Source: Eubacterium sp. (GTDB lineage Bacteria; Bacillota; Clostridia; Lachnospirales; Lachnospiraceae). Taken from it: a stretch of DNA of 15,443 bases. Below, one piece after another: positions 6,588 to 14,732 of the stretch. A program made the position numbers and the translations under genes. Under the pieces are notes generated by a model. It ran no database searches. It had not been told where the DNA came from and was given only the letters and a program-made list of their open reading frames with translations. The stretch covers positions 1 through 15,443 of the forward strand of contig JABUSX010000313.1 of the NCBI GenBank assembly GCA_021442545.1, in the 5' to 3' direction. How positions within the stretch are numbered: the first letter of the stretch is position 1; each line of letters opens with the position of its first letter.

Positions 6588-7667
6588 ATGAGTGACGAAA
6601 TTGTAAAGCTCAAAGATATATACAACAGCGCCATCAGTTTCCGAAAACGCATTGCCTATGTGATCACGCTGGGTGCGGCCGTGGCAAATGTTGTCGGGAT
6701 CATTACGAATTTTCTGCTTTTCGGCTTCAACAGCCTGACGGTTTTTCTGCTGATCTGTACGGTTTTTTCTCTGTTTGTTTTCTTTTTCGGCATGCGCCGC
6801 AGGAGATACCGGATCTATACGCATGTGATGGTCGCTCTGATCATTATCGTGGAATTCCCTCTTCTTACGGCTGCATACGGGCCGATCATGTTCCCTTATA
6901 TGATGATCGGGTTTGCGGGTCTTGTCATGTACCTGAAAAAAAGGCGGCTTCTGATCATGGTGCTGGTCGGTGCTTATAATATGGCGGTCGTGACCGTGAC
7001 CACCATTTACCCGTACATATTCGGGAAACCGGCTTCCGGTCCGATGATCATATTTGCCATTGCGACGTATTTCATATCCAGTACGACGATCGCCGTCATG
7101 TTCCATATGTGGGCCACCATGAATGCCAGCTACATCGATGAGACTCAGAATCTGAATGAGCAGCTGAAGGAAACATCCGAGGTCGATACCCTCACGAAAG
7201 CCTATAACCGCCGTTACTTCACAAATATGCTTCAGAATTTTGAAGTGCTGGATAATAAGCATTGCGTGTTCCTGATCGACATCGATGACTTCAAGAAGAT
7301 TAATGACACCTACGGACATCCGTTCGGAGACGAGACCCTGATCGCGCTTTGCGAGACCGTACGGAGAAACAGCCGCCGTTCCGATATTCTGGTCCGGTAC
7401 GGCGGGGAGGAATTTCTTATCATATTCATGGGGATGGATGAAACGGTTGCGAGGGCCCGCATCAGGAAGATTCTTTCCGAGTTTTCTGCTTTCGGCGAAA
7501 AGAGAACGGGAGAATCCTTTACCTTCAGCGGAGGCGCGGCGTTTCTTTCCGGGCTGAGTGAAGAGATCTGGGAAAAAGTTTACGAAGATCTGGACAAAAA
7601 ACTTTATTATGCAAAAACACACGGAAAGAAGCAGATCTGCTGGGAACTGTCGGAAGAGGAAGAATAA
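6588..7667 (+). CDS. Membrane-bound diguanylate cyclase (GGDEF domain)
   Basis: 359 residues. The first half has about six membrane helices (roughly 22-43, 49-68, 78-96, 99-115, 120-141, 152-174), a sensor region of no recognised family. The second half is a GGDEF domain (about 190-355) that makes cyclic di-GMP from two GTP. It looks active: metal-binding LIDIDDFKKINDTYGH with D231, the intact GGEEF signature at 272-276, and the product-inhibition I-site RxxD at 263-266 with the spacing seen in PleD. The start at 6588 is preferred to an earlier ATG at 6504 because AGAGGTGA (6572-6579) lies eight bases before it and 6504 overlaps the promoter. Four bases separate it from the Sel1-repeat gene, so the two are probably co-transcribed. 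The signal sensed is unknown. Confidence 0.9.
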   Translation: MSDEIVKLKDIYNSAISFRKRIAYVITLGAAVANVVGIITNFLLFGFNSLTVFLLICTVFSLFVFFFGMRRRRYRIYTHVMVALIIIVEFPLLTAAYGPIMFPYMMIGFAGLVMYLKKRRLLIMVLVGAYNMAVVTVTTIYPYIFGKPASGPMIIFAIATYFISSTTIAVMFHMWATMNASYIDETQNLNEQLKETSEVDTLTKAYNRRYFTNMLQNFEVLDNKHCVFLIDIDDFKKINDTYGHPFGDETLIALCETVRRNSRRSDILVRYGGEEFLIIFMGMDETVARARIRKILSEFSAFGEKRTGESFTFSGGAAFLSGLSEEIWEKVYEDLDKKLYYAKTHGKKQICWELSEEEE

Positions 7668-7671
7668 GACG

Positions 7672-8121
7672 ATGATGAATATAAAACCGGCGGAACAGAT
7701 CATTTTTGAATACGATGCGAAGAAGGATCCGACAGAAGAAGAAGTTTTTATGGTCACGGAAGCGCTTTCCTGGATGATCGAGGATTCGCACTCTCCCGAT
7801 GATATGATGCACCTCGGGGACATCTGGTTCGAAAGAAAAGAATACGAAAAGGCTCTGAAGTACTACGAAATGGCTTCCGAATATGAGTACGATCCGGCGG
7901 ATGAACGTCTGGGGGATATCTATTACCACGGACTGGCGGGCAAAACCGATTACAGGCTGGCGTTTTACCATTACGAGGAATCCATGAAACGAGGGAATCC
8001 GCATTCGGCCCGCAAAACTGCGGAAATGTATAAATACGGTCATTACGTGAAACAGAATTCGGAAAAATATGAAGAAATCATGTCATCCCTGCAGAACGAA
8101 ACGGACGGAAAGGAATCCTGA
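7672..8121 (+). CDS. Small Sel1-like/TPR-like repeat protein
   Basis: 149 residues, acidic, with no signal peptide or membrane helix, so cytoplasmic. Two to three helical repeats of Sel1/TPR type are visible: LGDIWFERKEYEKALKYYEMA (about 48-68), LGDIYYHGLAGKTDYRLAFYHYEESMKRGNP (about 80-110), and a partial AEMYKYG. Such repeats bind other proteins; the partner here is unknown but may be one of the flanking c-di-GMP enzymes. ATG at 7672 or 7675 is the likely start: GGAAGAGG ends 13 bases before the first, and the gene begins four bases after the cyclase stop. The frame could extend back to 7558, but that would overlap the GGDEF domain deeply and has no ribosome site. Repeat family fairly sure, function not. 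Confidence 0.75.
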   Translation: MMNIKPAEQIIFEYDAKKDPTEEEVFMVTEALSWMIEDSHSPDDMMHLGDIWFERKEYEKALKYYEMASEYEYDPADERLGDIYYHGLAGKTDYRLAFYHYEESMKRGNPHSARKTAEMYKYGHYVKQNSEKYEEIMSSLQNETDGKES

Positions 8122-8136
8122 AAAAGCCGTTTCGTT
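8095..8136 (+). terminator. Hairpin spanning the Sel1-gene stop codon (possible terminator)
   Basis: AACGAAACGG (8095-8104) is the exact inverse complement of CCGTTTCGTT (8127-8136), with a 22-base loop containing the stop codon. Only ATTGTTT follows, so the T-run is poor. It may terminate, attenuate or protect the upstream message before the GGDEF-EAL gene. Confidence 0.4.
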
Positions 8137-8207
8137 ATTGTTTCCGACAAAGTGGCTGATTTTGAATCTGAAACAGAGAATACAGACATATTCGTATGCT
8201 TTGGAAA

Positions 8208-8236
8208 TAGACATTCGGGCAGAAATATGTTAAATT
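8208..8236 (+). promoter_or_regulatory. Possible promoter of the GGDEF-PAS-GGDEF-EAL gene
   Basis: TAGACA (8208-8213), 17 bases, then TAAATT (8231-8236), preceded by a TG. It is the best sigma-A-like pair in the 156-base gap 8122-8277, but both boxes are imperfect. Confidence 0.35.
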
Positions 8237-8262
8237 TTTGTAATAAACTGACTGAAAAATCA

Positions 8263-8280
8263 AGGGGGGGGTAGACTGTG
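8263..8280 (+). promoter_or_regulatory. Ribosome binding site made of a G8 tract, with GTG start
   Basis: AAGGGGGGGG (8262-8271) includes eight consecutive G and stands six bases before the GTG at 8278-8280. It is the only plausible ribosome site for the long reading frame and decides its start. A run of eight G can change length by replication slippage, which would move the ribosome site relative to the start codon without touching the reading frame. Confidence 0.7.
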
Positions 8281-11118
8281 TCTGAAGATAAAAAGATCGG
8301 CATCAGGAAATGGAAAAAACTCTCTGAAGACCCCAATATTCCAATCGAAGTAAAAGCAAACAGATATACGCTGTACTGTCTGAATTATGCTCTGATTGCC
8401 CTGATCTTTGTCTGGATCCTCAACATATGCAATGTATTTATCGTGGATCAGAAGCTCATGCTCATCACGACGCTGCTCGCTCTGATCTTTCTTTTGCTGC
8501 CCAATGTTGTCTGTCTGTTCGCGGGAACAGAGGGATCCTGGGTAAAATATCTGATCCTCTTTTCGATCAGCACGGCGACCGCAATCTACGGGGTGGGCCT
8601 CTCTTATCACGCGATTCTGCTTTTCCTGCTCCCGATCGCCTTTTCGGCTCAGTATCAGAGCCGGAGAGTCATGCTGGTGACCTATGTTTATGTTCTGCTG
8701 ACAATGCTGATCAGCGTAGTCTGCAGTTTCTGGCTGGGACTCTGTGACATGAACATGCTCTTCCTGAGTGCTTTCCGTACAGAGCATTATGCCGATTTCG
8801 CCACAGGTGCGATCTCAAACCTGAGTCTGAATCCGAATCCGGGTCTGACCGTTCCCCTTTTCTTTTTTATTCCGCGTGCCATTATTCTCCTGATATTTAT
8901 TCCGATCTTCACGAAGATCGTCGATATGAGTGCGGAAAATGCGCTGATGATGGATAACCTCCGCCGTTTCAGTGAGGTGGACCGTCCGACGCGTTTTTAT
9001 AACAAAAACAAATTTGAAACAATGATCGCGAACTACTATCCGTCTGTGGAGAAGGTCGGCGTCATTTTCTGGGATCTGAACAATCTGAAGGTTATCAACG
9101 ATACCTACGGACACACACAGGGTGATATTGTAATTTCGACTTTCGCAGGCTGCGTGTCCGAGCTGGTCGTGAATATGCGGCAGGTCTTCCGGATCGGCGG
9201 AGACGAATTCGTTATGATGCTGGAAGATCCGGAGGAAGGAGAGATCCAGGACGTTGTCCGCGAGGTCCGGGAGCGGATCGATCAGTACAATTCCACCTCC
9301 CGTATTCATATTTCCGCAGCTGTCGGCTGGGCGGAAGGCTTCGGGTCGGAAGTGTCGGATGTCATCGATAAAGCTGACCAGAACATGTATACCGACAAGG
9401 GACTGAAGAAGATCACGGAAGTTCCGAAAGATCTGCAGGATACGCTTCTGAGCGACCGGCTTTTCGAAGGACTTGCTTCTGTTTCGGATAATCTGTACAT
9501 CTATCTTTGTGATATGAGAACCAATATTTCCCGCTGGTCCGCAAGTGCCGTCGAATATTTCGATATGCCCGGGGAGTTTATGAAGGATGCGGGGGAGATC
9601 TGGCTTCATAAGATTCATCCTGAGGACAGAAAATCGTATGAGGACGATATCGAAAGGGTCTTTTCCGGACAGGGTGTTTATCACAAATGTGAATACCGGG
9701 CCGTGAACAGGTACGGAGAGTATGTCTGGCTTGAGTGCCGCGGCAATGTGATCTATGATGAAGTCCGGCAGTCCAGATACTTTACGGGCATCATGGTCCG
9801 TATGGACAACCGGAATAAGTATGATCCGCTGACCAAACTGAAGACCCTGGTGGAATTCAACAATTATCGTTTTGATGCCGGCAGCGGATCACTCCTTCTG
9901 ATCGGTCTGGATGATTTCCGCAAGGTCGTAAACAACTTCGGCTATGCATACGGAAATACGGTTCTTGCCGAATTCTCCCAGAGGCTGCTGCAGTTCTGCG
10001 GAAATGACAGGATCCCCTTCCGCATGGAGGGCGATGAGTTCCTGGTTCTTTCTCCGGGTGCAAGTGAGGAGGATACCATCAAACTCTTTAAGAGTCTGCA
10101 GTTCCTGGGTCATGGCGTCGGAAAAGAAGGAGGCCAGCTGATCAACGTCCGCTTCAGCTGCGGTGCCGTTCTTTTCCCGGACAACGGCACGGACAGAGAG
10201 GAACTGATCGGAAATCTGGAGCATTCTCTGGAACTTGCCAAGAGCAAGCACCGCGGCGATCTTGTGTTCTTCCATGAGGATATTGCCATTATCCACCAGA
10301 GGACACACCTGATAAAGGAACGGATCTCCAAGGTCGCAAGGGAAGGCTTTGAAGGCTTTTCGCTTCACTTCCAGCCGATCGTCAGAAGCAGGGATCACAA
10401 GGTTGTTTCCTGTGAAGCGCTGCTGAGATGCAATGATCTGGAGAAACAGGGCATCTACATCGGGGATGTGATCAACCATCTGGAGAAGAGCGGGCAGATC
10501 CTGGAGATCGGACGCTGGGTAACGGAGCAGGTGTTCATGAGGGCGCATATGTGGCAGCGGAAGTATCCGGGACTGGATGTCGGCTTTAATGTCTCGGCTG
10601 TTCAGCTTCAGAATCCCGGTTTTGTGAACTGGCTGATCCGTACGAGCAGGGATTTTGAAGTGGATCCCACGCATATTACGATCGAGATCACGGAAAGTTC
10701 CCGGATCGAGGATTATTACACGACGGCAGAATATCTGAACCAGCTCAGAGAACACGGTTTTAAGATCTCACTGGATGACTTCGGCATTGCCTATTCCACT
10801 CTGGTGCTGATCAAGGCGCTTCCCGCGGACAGTGTCAAGATCGATCATACCTTTGTACTCAATCTTCACCGGGAGTCGAACCGGAAAGATCTGGTGATCG
10901 TGGAAGCCGTTATCGACCTTTGCCGCAAACTGAATATAAATGTTGTTGCGGAAGGAGTCGAAAATGCCGAGATCCTGAGGATTCTGGAGCAGTATCCGAT
11001 TGCTTATTTCCAGGGCTTCTATTTCAGTCAGCCGCTCAGGGAAGAAGAATTTATGAAGCAGCTTGATGAGACCTTTACAGCAGAAAGGAATCAAAATGGG
11101 GGAAAACCGTCTTCGTGA
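8278..11118 (+). CDS. Membrane GGDEF-PAS-GGDEF-EAL cyclic-di-GMP turnover protein
   Basis: 946 residues from a GTG start. Order: about six membrane helices (33-214); GGDEF-1 (about 230-385) with FWDLNNLKVINDTYGH and intact GGDEF at 307-311 but no RxxD I-site; a PAS-3-like domain (about 400-500, with HKIHPEDR and YGEYVWLECRG); GGDEF-2 (about 510-660), degenerate, with EGDEF at 584-588 and GYAYGN in place of the usual GH; and EAL (about 675-935). The EAL domain keeps its catalytic set: E713-A-L, FNVSA, EITES, DDFG at 833-836, KID, E892 in AEGVE, Q912 in QGFYF, so phosphodiesterase activity is likely. Loop 6 reads DDFGIAYST rather than DDFGTGYSS. Thus it could both make and break c-di-GMP, with GGDEF-2 probably a GTP-sensing domain. 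Its 3' end overlaps the next gene by 23 bases. Confidence 0.93.
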   Translation: MSEDKKIGIRKWKKLSEDPNIPIEVKANRYTLYCLNYALIALIFVWILNICNVFIVDQKLMLITTLLALIFLLLPNVVCLFAGTEGSWVKYLILFSISTATAIYGVGLSYHAILLFLLPIAFSAQYQSRRVMLVTYVYVLLTMLISVVCSFWLGLCDMNMLFLSAFRTEHYADFATGAISNLSLNPNPGLTVPLFFFIPRAIILLIFIPIFTKIVDMSAENALMMDNLRRFSEVDRPTRFYNKNKFETMIANYYPSVEKVGVIFWDLNNLKVINDTYGHTQGDIVISTFAGCVSELVVNMRQVFRIGGDEFVMMLEDPEEGEIQDVVREVRERIDQYNSTSRIHISAAVGWAEGFGSEVSDVIDKADQNMYTDKGLKKITEVPKDLQDTLLSDRLFEGLASVSDNLYIYLCDMRTNISRWSASAVEYFDMPGEFMKDAGEIWLHKIHPEDRKSYEDDIERVFSGQGVYHKCEYRAVNRYGEYVWLECRGNVIYDEVRQSRYFTGIMVRMDNRNKYDPLTKLKTLVEFNNYRFDAGSGSLLLIGLDDFRKVVNNFGYAYGNTVLAEFSQRLLQFCGNDRIPFRMEGDEFLVLSPGASEEDTIKLFKSLQFLGHGVGKEGGQLINVRFSCGAVLFPDNGTDREELIGNLEHSLELAKSKHRGDLVFFHEDIAIIHQRTHLIKERISKVAREGFEGFSLHFQPIVRSRDHKVVSCEALLRCNDLEKQGIYIGDVINHLEKSGQILEIGRWVTEQVFMRAHMWQRKYPGLDVGFNVSAVQLQNPGFVNWLIRTSRDFEVDPTHITIEITESSRIEDYYTTAEYLNQLREHGFKISLDDFGIAYSTLVLIKALPADSVKIDHTFVLNLHRESNRKDLVIVEAVIDLCRKLNINVVAEGVENAEILRILEQYPIAYFQGFYFSQPLREEEFMKQLDETFTAERNQNGGKPSS

Positions 11119-12388
11119 TGCAAGCGAAAACGTTATCAATATCATTCAGATCGCAATAGAAAATAACGATTACAGCCATCTTGCCAGTGACATCAGGCAG
11201 GAGGTCGGATCGTTTGCTTCGGAAACAGGAAGGATCATTGACCCGGTCACAAGGCGCATCAGAAATATTCCGTCGGAAGTCGGACGGGCAGCTGAAGAGA
11301 TCCGGAGGAACAGAGGAAAGGGCGTTGCGCGGTCTGCCAATGCAGATGAAAATATTCACGCGCAGAACAGGGGCACATCGCAGAACAGGAGCACATCGCA
11401 GTCAGATATAAGACGCAGTGCGGCACGGATGGGCAGTACGATATCGGCTTTTGTCGGAAGGCAGGTCGGAAAAACAGCGGCTGTTGCGGTGACTGTTTTC
11501 GGAATTCTTTTCGGAGCGATCTTTGCGGCGTCTGCGCTTGACAGGATAAGCAGAGGAATTCTGCCCTCAGCTGTTGTGACAGCAGTGATCGCCGTTCTTT
11601 GTGCCCTTCTTGTATGGAGAGGGATCCGTAAGAGTATTCTGATTCGTAATTATGAGAAGTATGCACATATAGCCGGAAAAGCAGAATATATCGATATTGA
11701 AGATCTGGCGAAAGCTGCTTCCGAAAATGAGCGGAAAACAGTAGCCAATCTGAATGCTCTGATCAATGCGGGGCTTCTGAGAGGCGCTCATCTGGATGAT
11801 GAGAAAAAAACGCTGATCCTTTCGGAAAGGGCATACAATCTGTACCGACAGGCCAAAACCAACGGAAAAATCAAGAAGGAGCAGGCTGAAAGACAGGCAC
11901 GGGAACGGGAGCAGGCTGAAAAGCAGGTCCGCCCGGAGATGAGTGAAAGCGAGATCCTGCTCGAGCAGGGAAACACCTTTATCAGAGAGATCCGAAACGC
12001 AAATGACAGGATCCCCGAAAAGGAAATGAGCCTGAAGCTGTACAGGCTTGAAGCGATCGTCAACAAGATCATCATTCATGCGAAACAGCATCCCGGAAGT
12101 GAAGCGGATCTCCGGAAATTCATGAATTACTATATTCCGATGACCCGGAAGCTGATCAATGCCTATCTGGATCTTTATGAAACGAATGCATCCGGGGATA
12201 ACATTTCCGCGACAAAAAAAGAGATCGAAGATGCGCTGGATTCCATCAATACTGCTTATGAAAGGCTGCTGGACAGTATGTTTTCGGATGTGGCCATGGA
12301 TATTTCTTCCGACATAGCAGTCATGAAGACCATGATGGAACAGGACGGACTGGCGGATGACCGGATGCGTGAAAAACAGTACAGGTAA
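11096..12388 (+). CDS. XpaC-like (5-bromo-4-chloroindolyl phosphate hydrolysis family) membrane protein
   Basis: 430 residues. After a basic N-terminal region come two membrane helices (about 127-149 and 155-175), a winged-helix-like segment (about 196-245: DIEDLAKAASENERKTVANL then NAGLLRGAHLDD), a charged coiled stretch (255-280), and a C-terminal XpaC-type helical domain (about 283-420) ending with DSMFSDVAMDISSDIAVM and EQDGL. XpaC genes commonly stand next to telA, as in B. subtilis xpaC-yaaN, and here telA follows. The family name comes from a phosphatase-like screen phenotype; the true function is unknown, with links to envelope stress. Start 11096 is chosen for AAAGGAA (11084-11090) five bases upstream; it overlaps the GGDEF-EAL gene by 23 bases, implying translational coupling. 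Residues 89-101 come from an in-frame 18-bp duplication. Confidence 0.82.
   Translation: MGENRLRDASENVINIIQIAIENNDYSHLASDIRQEVGSFASETGRIIDPVTRRIRNIPSEVGRAAEEIRRNRGKGVARSANADENIHAQNRGTSQNRSTSQSDIRRSAARMGSTISAFVGRQVGKTAAVAVTVFGILFGAIFAASALDRISRGILPSAVVTAVIAVLCALLVWRGIRKSILIRNYEKYAHIAGKAEYIDIEDLAKAASENERKTVANLNALINAGLLRGAHLDDEKKTLILSERAYNLYRQAKTNGKIKKEQAERQAREREQAEKQVRPEMSESEILLEQGNTFIREIRNANDRIPEKEMSLKLYRLEAIVNKIIIHAKQHPGSEADLRKFMNYYIPMTRKLINAYLDLYETNASGDNISATKKEIEDALDSINTAYERLLDSMFSDVAMDISSDIAVMKTMMEQDGLADDRMREKQYR
11361..11401 (+). repeat. In-frame 18-bp tandem duplication in the xpaC-like gene
   Basis: Copies at 11361-11378 and 11379-11396 differ by one base (CGCAGAACAGGGGCACAT and CGCAGAACAGGAGCACAT), with CGCAG starting a third. 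They encode the hydrophilic linker QNRGTSQNRSTSQ before the membrane helices, where length change should be tolerated. Confidence 0.85.
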
Positions 12389-12446
12389 TAAACGGACCGG
12401 AATGCAGAAAAAAATACAGGAATGCGAATACAGAAAATATTGCAGG
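12363..12446 (+). repeat. Degenerate 22-28-bp repeats straddling the xpaC stop
   Basis: Three similar segments start GGA(A)TGC and end CAGG: 12363-12385 (the last codons of the gene), 12399-12420 and 12419-12446. Identity is partial, with small gaps. The rest of the 132-base gap to telA is A-rich with scattered ATGCAG/ATACAG words, suggesting further decayed copies; no promoter or gene is evident there. Confidence 0.4.
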
Positions 12447-12520
12447 CAATGTGCAGATATGAACATGCAGAAAGGTTCATAAGACAGCCGGAAAACAGAT
12501 TTTAAAAGGAGAAATGCAAA

Positions 12521-13729
12521 ATGGATGAAAAAGAAAAAGAATTAGAAGCTCTAAAGGAAAAAGAATTAGAAGCTCTTTCGAAGGAAGATCCCGTATTGTC
12601 ATTTGATGAACCTCTGCCGGAAAATCCGTTTGAACTGAAAACGGAACCGGAACTGCCGAATATTCAGCAGGAGAAGGCCGCCGCTCCGGCGGATCCGCTG
12701 GGAGCACTTTCCGAGACAGAACGCGCACAGGTCGATGCCTTTGTTGAAAAGATCGATCTGTACAATTCCGGAGCCGTCATCAATTACGGTGCGGGAACAC
12801 AGAAAAAGATGGCTGCTTTTTCCGAAAAGGCGCTTGAGAATGTGCGCACGAAAGATATGGGTGAAGTCGGTACGATGATCACCAATCTTGTCAATGAGCT
12901 GAAGAATCTGAACGTGGATGAAGAAGAGGGCGGTCTGCGCGGTTTCTTCAAAAAGAAGAAAAACAACCTCGACGTCATGAAGGCGAAATATACCCGGGTC
13001 GAAGGAAATGTCCAGACCATAAAGGATGAACTGGAAAAACGCCAGATCCAGCTGATAAAGGATTCTGCCGTTCTGGACAAGATGTATGATCTGAACCTGA
13101 CCTATTTCAAGGAACTCACAATGTATATCGCGGCCGGAAAAAAGAAGCTCGACATCGTCCGGAACGGGCAGCTTGCCGAGATGACGCGGAAGGCAGAAAT
13201 GTCCGGGCTTCCGGAGGACGCTCAGAAGGCAAAGGATCTTGCGGATCTCTGCGATCGTTTTGAAAAGAAGATCTATGATCTGGAACTGACCCGCACCATC
13301 TGCCTGCAGACATCACCGCAGATCCGTCTTGTGCAGGCATCAAATACGGCCATGGCGGAAAAGATCCAGTCGACGATCGTCAACACGATTCCGCTTTGGA
13401 AGAACCAGATGGTGATCGCGCTCGGTCTGGAGCATTCAACACAGGCGGCAAAGGCGCAGAGACAGGTCTCGGATATGACCAATGAACTCCTGAAGAAGAA
13501 TGCGACCCAGCTGAAGATGGCTGTTGTCGAGACTGCAAAGGAATCCGAACGCGGCATTGTGGATATTGAAACACTGAAAGAGACAAATGCAACACTGCTC
13601 TCAACGCTGGATGAAGTCCTGACGATCCAGATCGAAGGCAAGAAAAAACGTGCTGCCGCACAGGCAGAGCTTGCTGCGATCGAAGGTGAGCTGAAGAAAA
13701 GGCTGCTTCAGGCTTCCCGTGTCCGCTGA
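12521..13729 (+). CDS. TelA family protein (toxic anion resistance family)
   Basis: 402 residues, predicted soluble, mostly helical and coiled. It matches the TelA/YaaN/KlaA-type layout: an acidic N-terminal tail, then LSETERAQVDAFVEKIDL, YGAGTQKKMAAFSEKAL, FFKKKKNNLDVMKAKYTRVE, LEKRQIQLIKDSAVLDKMYD and long helices to the C terminus. Length is normal for the family. Members were named after plasmid tellurite resistance, but in Firmicutes they are linked to envelope and antibiotic stress and the biochemical role is not settled; the usual partner, XpaC, is just upstream. Start ATG 12521 has AAAGGAG (12505-12511) nine bases upstream. The first residues contain KEKELEAL twice, from a 24-base in-frame duplication. 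Family call firm; a role with c-di-GMP is inferred only from position. Confidence 0.9.
   Translation: MDEKEKELEALKEKELEALSKEDPVLSFDEPLPENPFELKTEPELPNIQQEKAAAPADPLGALSETERAQVDAFVEKIDLYNSGAVINYGAGTQKKMAAFSEKALENVRTKDMGEVGTMITNLVNELKNLNVDEEEGGLRGFFKKKKNNLDVMKAKYTRVEGNVQTIKDELEKRQIQLIKDSAVLDKMYDLNLTYFKELTMYIAAGKKKLDIVRNGQLAEMTRKAEMSGLPEDAQKAKDLADLCDRFEKKIYDLELTRTICLQTSPQIRLVQASNTAMAEKIQSTIVNTIPLWKNQMVIALGLEHSTQAAKAQRQVSDMTNELLKKNATQLKMAVVETAKESERGIVDIETLKETNATLLSTLDEVLTIQIEGKKKRAAAQAELAAIEGELKKRLLQASRVR
12533..12576 (+). repeat. In-frame 24-base-period duplication at the telA N terminus
   Basis: Twenty bases at 12533-12552 recur exactly at 12557-12576, encoding KEKELEAL twice, directly after the start. 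The unit is more AT-rich than the surrounding gene and uses rarer codons (TTA, CTA), consistent with a recent local duplication in a dispensable acidic tail. Confidence 0.88.
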
Positions 13730-13855
13730 AAACCGGAAAGACACAGCAGTATCGTTTTGCAGTCCGTCTGTGCAGATGACGGGATCGGACGTCTGTATCG
13801 TGCTGCAGAAAGATGAAGCGCATTGGTTTTATTGCTGAATAAGGAGACTCAGGCT

Positions 13856-14662
13856 ATGAAATTTTGCCCGGAATGCGGTGCATCCGTAAAAGAGGACAGC
13901 CGGTTCTGTATGAACTGCGGATTCAGTCTGCAGAAATATAAAAAGGACGGGGATCCCGGAAAAGAAGGAACTCCGGGGACGGAATCTCCGGAATCTGCTC
14001 CGCCGGAATTCGGGGAGCCGGAAACTGCTTCGCCGGAGCCGTCCGGGACGGAAAACGGTGCGCAGGAAAAAAACGTTTCTGACGATGACCGGCAGAATGA
14101 AGAATATTCCGGAGCGGGGGCTGCTGCCGGTACTGCCGCCGAAGCCGGGCCGGAGCTGGACGAAAGCAACTGGAAAGATGTCCTGGATGAAGAAAACCGC
14201 AACGAACAGGAGGACAGATTCCAGGAAGCCTATCAGAATGCACAGCATGAATACGATGATCAGCGGAGGCAGTATAGGGCTCCCGCAGCCGCTGCGCCCG
14301 TCGGTCCGCCTCCTGAGTCCAGAAGTATTGTCGTGGCGATTATTCTCTCGATTGTGACCTGCGGCATTTACCATTTGTACTGGATCTACAGTGTTGCAAA
14401 AGGATGGAAATATTACTTTGATCAGCAGGGCGTCCGGGATGTCACAGAGCCCGGAATTGTCATTCTGCTTGCCATCGTAACCTGCGGCATTTACCTGATC
14501 TATTACTGGTTTAAACTGGGAAAACAGGTCGCACAGGTTCGGAACAGGAGAGGAGAGCTGCAGGAAGATCTGTCTTTGGCGGGTCTGCTGTTTGCCATTT
14601 TCGGACTGGGCATCGTCAGCCTTTCTCTGATGCAGCATAAGCTGAATCATATGGAGGACTGA
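13856..14662 (+). CDS. Zinc-ribbon plus DUF4234 membrane protein
   Basis: 268 residues. A zinc ribbon opens the protein, with C4-x2-C7 and C18-x2-C21 (CPECGASVKEDSRFCMNCG). Then comes a long acidic linker rich in P, E, G and A (about 30-155), probably disordered, and a C-terminal DUF4234-like domain with three membrane helices (about 157-179, 199-219, 240-258). The motif VTCGIY-x2-Y occurs twice (SIVTCGIYHLYWIY at 165-178 and AIVTCGIYLIYYWF at 206-219), as is typical of that domain. Function unknown; such proteins often accompany TM2/DUF2752 membrane proteins in Clostridia, as here. Start 13856 is chosen because AAGGAG (13841-13846) lies nine bases upstream and the ribbon begins at once; an upstream TTG at 13823 has no ribosome site. 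The 126-base gap after telA (13730-13855) shows no terminator, so it is probably in the same operon. Confidence 0.83.
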   Translation: MKFCPECGASVKEDSRFCMNCGFSLQKYKKDGDPGKEGTPGTESPESAPPEFGEPETASPEPSGTENGAQEKNVSDDDRQNEEYSGAGAAAGTAAEAGPELDESNWKDVLDEENRNEQEDRFQEAYQNAQHEYDDQRRQYRAPAAAAPVGPPPESRSIVVAIILSIVTCGIYHLYWIYSVAKGWKYYFDQQGVRDVTEPGIVILLAIVTCGIYLIYYWFKLGKQVAQVRNRRGELQEDLSLAGLLFAIFGLGIVSLSLMQHKLNHMED

Positions 14663-14732
14663 CGGATTACCGCATACGTGCCGGTCTCGAAGCAATGAAA
14701 CGAAGGCAGTAAAAAGAATACGAGATATGGTT

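Noticed and set aside
6567..7823. A 418-codon minus-strand frame opposite the diguanylate cyclase
   Set aside because: Antisense to an intact GGDEF gene, rich in His/Arg/Asp, with no family motif.
9889..10755. Long minus-strand frames (also 8815-9684) opposite the GGDEF-EAL gene
   Set aside because: Shadows of a protein with conserved residues across its whole length; no ribosome sites or motifs.
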